NCBI GenBank assembly: GCA_027451565.1
Contig: DAIDJC010000068.1
Coordinates: 1 to 12,553, forward strand
DNA length: 12,553 nucleotides
Reading direction: 5' to 3'
Source of the DNA: Limisphaerales bacterium
GTDB taxonomy: Bacteria; Verrucomicrobiota; Verrucomicrobiia; Limisphaerales; UBA11358
A program made the position numbers and the translations under genes. This document shows positions 7,242 to 12,553 of the stretch, piece after piece; within the stretch, counting starts at the first letter, position 1, and each line of letters starts with the position of its first letter. The notes beneath the pieces were generated by a model. The model was not told the DNA's origin. It searched no databases and was given only the letters and a program-made list of their open reading frames with translations.

Positions 7242-7643
7242 ATGCTTGCATATTTTTGGGTTGGGTTGGGCGGCGCCTTGGGCAGCATGCTGCGCTTCTG
7301 GCTATCCATCCTCATCTCAAGGCAGTTTGGAGAAACCTTTCCCTGGGGCATCCTTGCGATCAATGTGATGGGTTCCTTCGTCATCGGGGTTTTGGCCGCT
7401 TTTACAAATCCAGATGGCCCCGTCCCGCCTTCTTCCCGAATCTTTGCCACCCAGTTTCTCATGATCGGGTTGTGTGGCGGTTTCACCACGTTTTCCTCCT
7501 TCAGCCGCGACACCTTGCGCCTGCTTCAGGATAGGCAATGGCTTTTTGCCGGTGGCAATGTTATGCTTTCCGTGGCGCTATGCCTTCTGGCTGTTTGGTT
7601 GGGTTACTTTTTGGGCTCGTTCGCCACCCAGCCAAGGCAATGA
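7242..7643 (+). CDS. crcB: CrcB/FluC-family fluoride channel
   Basis: This 133-residue membrane protein of the CrcB (Fluc) family exports fluoride as a dual-topology dimer. Four hydrophobic helices are visible. Signature segments are GLGGALGSMLRFWLS (near the N-terminus), PWGILAINVMGSFVIG (central, with the conserved Asn and GSF) and GLCGGFTTFSSFS (the G.CGG.TTFS.F helix break carrying the pore Phe residues). ATG 7242 is chosen because homology starts there; the frame is open further upstream but shows no family similarity, and AGGG about 9 bases before may serve as ribosome binding site. I saw no clear fluoride riboswitch upstream. It leads a crcB-DUF190-GAF operon. The 140 bases upstream (7102-7241) hold decayed sequence with no recognisable gene. 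Confidence 0.93.
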   Translation: MLAYFWVGLGGALGSMLRFWLSILISRQFGETFPWGILAINVMGSFVIGVLAAFTNPDGPVPPSSRIFATQFLMIGLCGGFTTFSSFSRDTLRLLQDRQWLFAGGNVMLSVALCLLAVWLGYFLGSFATQPRQ

Positions 7644-7671
7644 GTGAACCAGATGTTTTTGGGCCCTTGAC

Positions 7672-8013
7672 ATGAATATCCCTGAAGATGCCGTGCTTTT
7701 GAGAATTTTCATCGGCGAAAGCGACCGGTGGCAGCATCAGCCTCTCTACGAAGCCTTGGTGCTGGCAGCCCGCCAGGCCCACTTGGCCGGGGCCACTGTT
7801 CTGCGCGGCCCCATGGGCTTCGGCAAATCCAGCCGGATCCACACCGCAAAAATCCTCCAACTTTCCACCGACCTGCCCCTGGTGATCGAAATGGTGGATT
7901 CCGAGGAAAAAATCAATGCCTTTCTACCCACATTGGATCGCATGATCGGGGGTGGATTGGTGACGCTGGAAAAAGTCAAGGTGTTGAAATACCGATCAAA
8001 CAATGACCCATGA
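7672..8013 (+). CDS. DUF190 family PII-like protein
   Basis: This 113-residue DUF190 protein is predicted to have a PII-like ferredoxin fold and to form trimers. Family hallmarks are visible: LLRIFIGESDRW near the N-terminus, LAGATVLRGPMGFGKSSRIH in the middle (about 38-57, with GF(G)xSSRIH nearly invariant), then LPLVIEMVDSEEKI and GLVTLEKVKV. DUF190 genes are very often adjacent to crcB, as here (28 bases downstream), so a regulatory or accessory role in fluoride export is inferred; no biochemical function is established that I can name. GFGKS resembles a Walker-like glycine turn, but the family normally reads GFGASS, so nucleotide binding should not be assumed. Its stop overlaps the next ATG as ATGA. 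Confidence 0.92.
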   Translation: MNIPEDAVLLRIFIGESDRWQHQPLYEALVLAARQAHLAGATVLRGPMGFGKSSRIHTAKILQLSTDLPLVIEMVDSEEKINAFLPTLDRMIGGGLVTLEKVKVLKYRSNNDP

Positions 8014-8510
8014 AGCCATCCCTGCAATCGTCGCTCGCCCATCTCCTGCCCCCGTCTGCCCAAGGGGTCTTGGACCTGAAAAAAATACTCGAAGTCGTCT
8101 TGGAGGTTTTCCAATCTGAATCCGGCACAATCCACGTTCTGGACGACTCCGGACAGGTTTTGCGTTTGGTGGCAGAGAAAGGACTTCCTCAGGCACTTCT
8201 TGGAATCATAGAATCCATCCCCTTGGGCAAGGGAATCGCGGGACAGGTGGCATTGGAGAACCGGCCCGTCACACTATGCAATTTGCAGACCGACACAAGC
8301 GGAGTGGCCCGGCCGGGTGCCCGCCAATCCGGCATGGGTGGCTCCCTATGCGTGCCAATGCGCAAAGAAGGACGGGTCGTCGGCACCCTTGGAATAGGCA
8401 CCCTTCGCGAATATGAATACTCAGCATTGGAGATTAATGAGTTGCAGAATTTAGCCAATCAATTGGCCGCAGCCTGCGCCGAGTACTTGCCCCCGCAGAA
8501 GGCCGGCTGA
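8010..8510 (+). CDS. Free-standing GAF-domain protein
   Basis: A 166-residue protein that is essentially one GAF domain with no attached kinase, cyclase or HTH. Visible GAF features are a leading amphipathic helix (LDLKKILEVVLEVFQSESG), a beta strand with sensor-type TIHVLDDSGQVLRLVAEKG, then IPLGKGIAGQVALENRPVTLCN (about 70-91) and SLCVPMRKEGRVVGTLGIGT (about 110-129). GAF domains bind small molecules (cyclic nucleotides, tetrapyrroles, redox groups) or mediate dimerisation; the ligand is unknown. The start overlaps the DUF190 stop by four bases (ATGA), implying coupled translation, so it may modulate or sense for the fluoride-export unit. The C-terminus is short (EYLPPQKAG). Confidence 0.85.
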   Translation: MKPSLQSSLAHLLPPSAQGVLDLKKILEVVLEVFQSESGTIHVLDDSGQVLRLVAEKGLPQALLGIIESIPLGKGIAGQVALENRPVTLCNLQTDTSGVARPGARQSGMGGSLCVPMRKEGRVVGTLGIGTLREYEYSALEINELQNLANQLAAACAEYLPPQKAG

Positions 8511-8675
8511 ACCCTCCATGATACAGCGTTTCCCCGACTCCCAAATCCGCACCCAAAATCGTAATGGTCAAAATCATGATAGGAATCCGGGGCTTGGTAC
8601 CAGATTTTTTCCATTTCCGTGTCAATTCATGACCGCAATAAAAACATTCCTTGAACCGACCCGGTTATTGGAGCC

Positions 8676-8749
8676 ATTTTTGGGGATGCAGATTTTTTCC
8701 TGATTTGCTCATTTGGGACTGATTTTGGGGGACTGATTTTTGGGGGCTG
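8676..8749 (+). repeat. G-rich degenerate short repeats upstream of the sulfotransferase promoter
   Basis: Units of about 14 bases follow the pattern ATTT(TT)GGG(GG)(A)CTG: 8711-8721, 8722-8735 and 8736-8749 in tandem, with a related unit at 8676-8690 (ATTTTTGGGGATGCAG). The copies lie immediately upstream of a predicted -35 at 8758. They could be an operator or a remnant of a dispersed repeat. The four G-runs have loops of 9 bases or more, so a stable quadruplex is doubtful. The rest of 8511-8675 holds no gene that I can support and no clear terminator. Confidence 0.6.
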
Positions 8750-8757
8750 ACTTTGCA

Positions 8758-8786
8758 TTGGCATTTTCCGCGCCCTGAATGATAAT
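8758..8786 (+). promoter_or_regulatory. Strong sigma70-like promoter, near-leaderless
   Basis: TTGGCA (8758-8763) and GATAAT (8781-8786) are separated by exactly 17 bases, each a 5/6 match to consensus. Transcription would start at about 8792-8794, while the sulfotransferase ATG is at 8795. There is no Shine-Dalgarno before that ATG, consistent with a leaderless or nearly leaderless mRNA. Confidence 0.6.
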
Positions 8787-8794
8787 CGTGGCTT

Positions 8795-10351
8795 ATGCCG
8801 GGTGACATCCAAGAACTCCAAGGTTCGCCAAGCCACATTGCCATTCTCAAAAACGCCCAAAAAAAACTGGCGGACGGCCAGTATTCCGCCGCGGGCCAAT
8901 TGTATCAGGACCTTGCCCGGCGGTTTCCCAAAGTGGCCGAATTATGGCTGGAACTGGCTTCATCCGCTGTGGGCACGTGGGACCTCAGGCTGGCGGAATC
9001 GGCCCTGCAAAATGCGCGGGCCTTGTCCCATTCCAACGCGCGCCTGCTGGTTTTGATCGGACGCAAATATCAGGAGATGCGCGACACCCGCTCCGCCCAG
9101 GACTGTTTTCAAGAAGCCATTGTCACGGACCCATTATCAGCGGATGCACGGATCACCCTCGCCATGGATCTGGAAAAAAACCGTGATCTGGCCTCAGCCG
9201 GTGAACAGGTGGAAACGATCCTGCGCCAGAACCCTGGAGATGACCAGGCGCGCTATTTCAATGCCCTGCTTCATCACCGCCGAGGGCAACTTCAGGATGC
9301 GGAAAAGGCCCTGCGCGACCTTATCCAATCTCAGCCGCGCTATCCTTATGTGCGTCATGCCTCGCGCCATTTGCTGGCGCTGGTTCTCGAGGATATGGGG
9401 TGCCATCAGGAAGCCTTGGACTGGCTGATGCAGTCCAAGGCCATGGTTCAAGCATTGGTGAACCCCGGCATTTTGATCAACCAGTATGAGCAGGACATGC
9501 AAACCAGGTTTCGGCTGGTCCAAAGTCTCTCCCGCGAGACCATTCAAGAGTGGCAGGCGGCAAATCAGGATTCCCCCTGCAATATCGCCTTTTTGGGAGG
9601 CCACCCCCGCAGCGGCACCACACTGCTCGAGCAAATCCTGGATGCCCACGAGGAGATTCTGGCCCTGGACGAATCTCCCGCCTTTAATCATTTCATAGCA
9701 GGACGCACCGGGCTTGCAACCGGCTCCGGCCATTCCCAACTCCGACGCCTCCAATCCCTAACTCCTGGCGAAGTGGCGCTTGCCCGCAAAAGGTATATGG
9801 AGGCCATGCTCCACGAATCCCGGACTGACAGCTTTCATGGGATTCTCGTGGATAAAAACCCCTCTCTCACAACTTGGCTGCCTCACTGGCTGCGGTTTTT
9901 TCCGGGCGTCAAAATCCTGATCGCACTGCGGGACCCCCGCGACGTGGTGATAAGCTCCTTTTTTCTCAACCCCGTCCTGAATTCAACCAACATAAACTTT
10001 CTCACTTTGGAACGCACCGTGAAGCATTATTGCGACCTCATGGGTTTCTGGCTCCGACTTCGGGATTTGGGGGCGTTTGCGTGGCATGAAGTGCGTTACG
10101 AGGATATGGTGGCTGACACGGAGGATTTTGGAGCCAGAGCCACCCAGTTCCTGGGACTGAAATGGAATCCTCAGCAAAAACAGTTTCATATGGACTCGCG
10201 CCCGAAATTTTTCCTGGCCCCAACCCACCACCAAGCCCGGCAACCGGTTTATAGGCGGGCGCTGGGCAGGCACCAAGGCCATGCAGCAGCCTTGGAACCG
10301 TGGCTGGACAAGCTGACGCCCTACTGCCGCGCCTTCGGATACTCCACCTGA
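8795..10351 (+). CDS. TPR-sulfotransferase fusion protein
   Basis: A 518-residue protein with an N-terminal half of about six tetratricopeptide-type helical repeats (roughly residues 13-220, for example SAAGQLYQDLARRFPKVAELW) and a C-terminal PAPS-dependent sulfotransferase domain (about 262-518). The 5'-phosphosulfate loop is GHPRSGTTLLEQIL (269-282), the 3'-phosphate site is RDPRDVVISSFF (379-390), and VRYEDMV (433-439) follows. The domain would transfer sulfate from PAPS to a protein or carbohydrate; the TPR half may recognise the acceptor. This architecture is known in several bacterial groups, but substrates are largely unknown. No signal peptide is seen, so cytoplasmic. It is transcribed alone from the promoter just upstream. 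An integrase remnant lies directly downstream in the same frame, separated by the TGA at 10349. Confidence 0.93.
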   Translation: MPGDIQELQGSPSHIAILKNAQKKLADGQYSAAGQLYQDLARRFPKVAELWLELASSAVGTWDLRLAESALQNARALSHSNARLLVLIGRKYQEMRDTRSAQDCFQEAIVTDPLSADARITLAMDLEKNRDLASAGEQVETILRQNPGDDQARYFNALLHHRRGQLQDAEKALRDLIQSQPRYPYVRHASRHLLALVLEDMGCHQEALDWLMQSKAMVQALVNPGILINQYEQDMQTRFRLVQSLSRETIQEWQAANQDSPCNIAFLGGHPRSGTTLLEQILDAHEEILALDESPAFNHFIAGRTGLATGSGHSQLRRLQSLTPGEVALARKRYMEAMLHESRTDSFHGILVDKNPSLTTWLPHWLRFFPGVKILIALRDPRDVVISSFFLNPVLNSTNINFLTLERTVKHYCDLMGFWLRLRDLGAFAWHEVRYEDMVADTEDFGARATQFLGLKWNPQQKQFHMDSRPKFFLAPTHHQARQPVYRRALGRHQGHAAALEPWLDKLTPYCRAFGYST

Positions 10352-10366
10352 AGCGCCGATTTAAAT

Positions 10367-11371
10367 AAAAAGGGCCTCCGTGGCGGGATGTTCTACTACT
10401 TCGACAGGAAGCTCGGCAAACGCCTCAATCTCGGAACCCGGTACGAGGCCGAAGCCAAGCAACTGATTGAAGCCAAAAACATCGCCAAACGCCAGCCAAC
10501 GCTCAATTTGCAGATCGCCAAGGCCTATATCGCTGGCAGTGATACCGGCGTGAAAACGCGCACCTGGCGCGAAGCAATGGAGGCGTTGACCAACAACAAG
10601 CATGGAGCCAAAAAGGAATGCTGGCAGCGCGTGGCCAAAGACCGGGCGTTAGCCGTATTGCGAGACATGGTTTTCATCGAAACGCAGGGCGAACAACTTT
10701 TGAAAATCCTGCAAAGCGGCGCGGTGTCCACCAAAGATTATCGGCACCGTCTGCACAACTTCTGCCTGGACATGAATTGGCTTCCGTGGCCGCTCATCCC
10801 GAAACGTCAATGGCCCGCCGTGCGGTTTGGCCACAATCGGGCGATTACGGCGGAGGAACACCGCCAGATTGTGGAACGCGAGAAGAATACCGAACGCCGG
10901 GCATTCTATCAATTTGAATGGCACCTGGATGCGTCCCAATCGGATTTGGCGCGCCTGCAAGCAGACGTGGTGGACTGGCAAACGCGGATAACCTGCTATG
11001 AGCGGATTAAGCTCAACGGGCGGGGCCAGCCAGCACAAATCCTGTTTGGAAAAGAGATTGAAGAAATCCTGAAAGACTTGCCCAACACCGGCCCGTTGTT
11101 TCCCTATCTCGCCACTGTGCGGACCGGCGATAGGCCAACCAAATTCAAACAACGATCCGCCGGACTTGGCATCTAAAGTGTCACCTTGCAAAGTTACCGT
11201 TATGCTTGGGCAGAATGGGCGAAAACCGCTTGTTATCCTGAACGGTTTGCACAGATGCATTTGGGACACAACAGCAAGGCCTGGGCGCAGGCATATTCCA
11301 AAAAGGCGCAGGTGGTTCAGCTTCTATTATAAGAATAAGAACGGAAGATTTTGCCGCTCAGTGCGGCGTAA
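10367..11371 (+). pseudogene. Tyrosine recombinase (integrase) pseudogene
   Basis: A decayed site-specific integrase. Its longest open piece (10388-11176) begins MFYYFDRKLGKRLNLG, whose homologues carry a short N-terminal stretch before YYFDR; KKGLRGG from about 10367 may be the remaining part, and no start precedes it. LHNFCLDMNWLPWPLIPKRQ, RAITAEEHR and LFPYLATVR follow. An in-frame TAA (11174) interrupts the protein just before VTLQSYRYAWAEWAKTA, FAQMHLGHNSKA and AYSKKAQV, which contain the box II region (QSYR where HxxR is expected) and the probable nucleophile Tyr (11294-11296). TAA codons at 11330 and 11336 replace residues in what would be an EEYERK-like C-terminus, and ERKILPLSAA then ends at TAA 11369-11371. 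Similar integrases are abundant in Verrucomicrobiota, by recall. With three nonsense codons and lost catalytic residues it is very likely inactive. Confidence 0.85.
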
Positions 11372-11473
11372 CCAGTCCCCGTGCCAGTGGAACCAGAATA
11401 ACGAATTCAAACGGTAGGTTCATGAATCCGAAATTTGAATCGAGCAGTGACAAGGAACCATTTACCGAATAGC

Positions 11474-11512
11474 ATACAGGCGCGGGTGAAGATATTTTGC
11501 CCGCGCCTGTAT
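11474..11512 (+). terminator. Very stable hairpin, probable terminator or element-end structure
   Basis: A perfect 13-bp inverted repeat (11474-11486 with 11500-11512). As RNA the stem can extend by U-G, G-U, A-U and A-U pairs to 17 bp with a five-base loop (GATAT). It is followed by ATTTATAC, only a weak U-tract, so a terminator role is plausible but unproven. It lies between the integrase pseudogene and the hypothetical gene starting 26 bases later. The stretch 11372-11473 before it holds no supported gene. Confidence 0.55.
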
Positions 11513-11537
11513 ATTTATACCTTAAGCCATAGCTAAA

Positions 11538-12329
11538 ATGTCCACTCCCATTGATAAAAAGGCCAAAGAACTCGAAAGACTGCGTGCATTTCAAAAGGGC
11601 TGCATTGATTGTCCACGCTCGACATTAACTCAGCCGGACCCTCCCGCCCCGGACGGCCTTTTTATTGATCATAGCATCGGAATTGAAGTCACTGAGTATT
11701 CATTGGGCCAAGGGCAAAACGGTTCATTGCCGCGGCAACAAGAAATCATACACCAGCGAATTGCGGCACAAGCACAATCGCTGTACGAAGCTAAACTTAG
11801 CCGACACCTCCAAGTAAACATTCTTTGGACGATTATCAATGCTTGTCCCATGCTCAGGGAGGAAAATCAGATTTCGCAGACCATTGCGCGATGCGTATCT
11901 GAAAACACGTCCATACAATTACAGATATGCCGAGTGTCATGGAAAGACTTCAACGACCCTCTTTTTACGAAATACGGAATCGAGATTAGCATTTGCCCAA
12001 TTCCAGGCGTGGGGAAAAGCTGCTGGTCGAGCATGGCTTGTTTTGTTTTTCCACCGGAAGCAGTGCGGATTCAAAATGTTTTGGACGAAAAAGAATCAAA
12101 GGTTGCTGATTATCGAAAAAGATGTGCTAAGGTCTGGCTGTTGATTGTCGCCAGTCATGATTTTTTCTCGTCTCAATTCACGCCGGATTCACGTCTTGCC
12201 GGAATGAAGTTCAAATCATCTTTTGACAGGGTCTTTTTGATGGAAGAACCGCAGGAGACGGTTCATGAATTCCAAATCAGGCAAAACGAAATCAACATTG
12301 ACACCGCTTCTGTGCTCTGTTTGCCTTAA
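11538..12329 (+). CDS. Hypothetical protein, possible PD-(D/E)XK-like fold
   Basis: A 263-residue protein I do not recognise with certainty. No signal peptide or membrane helix is evident. Near the N-terminus, PDGLFIDHSIGIEVTEY (about 39-54) has the spacing of a PD-(D/E)XK nuclease motif (Asp, then hydrophobic strand with Glu), but Thr replaces the usual Lys (EVT), and RQQEIIHQRIAAQAQSLY follows as a helix. Further conserved-looking parts are KVADYRKRCAKVWLLIVAS (about 188-206) and FDRVFLMEE (about 229-237), a layout I recall from uncharacterised proteins often near mobile elements. Base composition is visibly more AT-rich than upstream genes, and it follows an integrase remnant, suggesting transfer. 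ATG 11538 is preceded by AGCTAAA, not a good Shine-Dalgarno. Confidence 0.65.
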   Translation: MSTPIDKKAKELERLRAFQKGCIDCPRSTLTQPDPPAPDGLFIDHSIGIEVTEYSLGQGQNGSLPRQQEIIHQRIAAQAQSLYEAKLSRHLQVNILWTIINACPMLREENQISQTIARCVSENTSIQLQICRVSWKDFNDPLFTKYGIEISICPIPGVGKSCWSSMACFVFPPEAVRIQNVLDEKESKVADYRKRCAKVWLLIVASHDFFSSQFTPDSRLAGMKFKSSFDRVFLMEEPQETVHEFQIRQNEINIDTASVLCLP

Positions 12330-12553
12330 AATACGATTTATCCACCAACCAATGGATGCACACTGGCAATCAGAATTTCGGGACCGCATGTAACAATTCG
12401 GCAGCGCCGAGCTTGATGGATTTATTCCAATATTTTTCAAAGTGCGGGCCACAACTGGCTGTTTTGATTGTTTACGCTGTCCTCATGCTAATAAAAACAT
12501 TTGAGGAATATCTGGCCAACGCCGCCCGCGTCCTCGCTTGCCCCGTATGAGGA
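12330..12553. other. Terminal stretch with no supported gene
   Basis: After the hypothetical gene, 224 bases run to the window edge. A 64-codon frame (12356-12550) encodes a hydrophobic segment (LAVLIVYAVLMLI), but it has no ribosome binding site and no recognisable family, so I do not call it. No tRNA or hairpin terminator is evident. Confidence 0.4.

Noticed and set aside
7058..7534. 158-codon frame overlapping crcB
   Set aside because: It is out of frame with the clear CrcB protein and has no family features; a shadow frame.
8585..8620. Terminator for the crcB operon near CTTGGTACCAGATTTTTT
   Set aside because: The palindrome TGGTACCA leaves no loop, so a stable hairpin before the T-run is not formed.
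8676..8749. CRISPR array or stable G-quadruplex
   Set aside because: Units are too short and lack spacers for CRISPR, and loops between G-runs are too long for a convincing quadruplex.
11174..11338. Recoding of TAA as an amino acid in the integrase
   Set aside because: Other genes here end with TAA normally (rplY, pth, rpsF), so nonsense mutation is simpler than a changed code.
11422..11472. 16-residue ORF (MNPKFESSSDKEPFTE) ending just before the strong hairpin
   Set aside because: It has a weak AGG-type site and plausible composition, but no recognisable family and it is too short to support; could be a leader peptide only if conserved.
12356..12550. 64-codon hydrophobic ORF at the window edge
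   Set aside because: No ribosome binding site, no family, and its N-terminal half looks noncoding.

Overview
The window looks like a chromosomal segment of a Verrucomicrobiota-type (PVC group) bacterium. The inference rests on three things. The minus-strand block prs-rplY-pth-rpsF-(ssb)-rplI resembles the ctc-pth-rpsF-rpsR-rplI order known from Chlamydia. Most genes lack a clear Shine-Dalgarno sequence. A degraded integrase closely resembles a family I associate with Verrucomicrobiota. No database search was possible, so the taxon is an inference.

Layout: (1) 1-2720, plus strand: the 3' part of a LacZ-type GH2 beta-galactosidase overlapping by ATGA with a secreted GH28 polygalacturonase-type hydrolase, a plant-polysaccharide (pectin) use pair. 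(2) 2794-2824: a strong hairpin terminator between convergent units. (3) 2842-6594, minus strand: a tight housekeeping operon read as prs, rplY (bL25/CTC), pth, rpsF, ssb, rplI. rpsR, normally between ssb and rplI or rpsF and rplI, is missing, and both bL25 and bL9 carry long Ala/Glu/Lys-rich C-terminal tails. (4) about 6700-7101, plus strand: two overlapping gene fragments, the C-terminal end of an N6-adenine DNA methyltransferase and the N-terminal end of a BsuBI/PstI-type restriction endonuclease. I read these as the remains of a restriction-modification system. (5) 7242-8510: a compact operon of a CrcB/FluC fluoride channel, a DUF190 PII-like protein and a free-standing GAF-domain protein. 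(6) 8511-8794: a noncoding stretch with G-rich degenerate repeats ending in a good sigma70-like promoter placed so close to the next ATG that the transcript would be nearly leaderless. (7) 8795-10351: a TPR-sulfotransferase fusion protein. (8) about 10367-11371: a tyrosine-recombinase pseudogene with three in-frame TAA codons and no N-terminus. (9) 11474-11512: a very strong hairpin, then a lower-GC hypothetical gene (11538-12329) with a possible PD-(D/E)XK-like N-terminus, and a final stretch with no convincing gene.

The left half is ordinary core genome. From about 6.7 kb onward the window is accessory: remnants of a restriction-modification system and of an integrase bracket stress and modification genes, suggesting repeated insertion and decay beside the ribosomal-protein operon. 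I found no intact novel defence or mobile system. The most interesting items are the two buried restriction-modification fragments, the decaying integrase with its hairpin, the FluC-DUF190-GAF operon, and the near-leaderless promoter.
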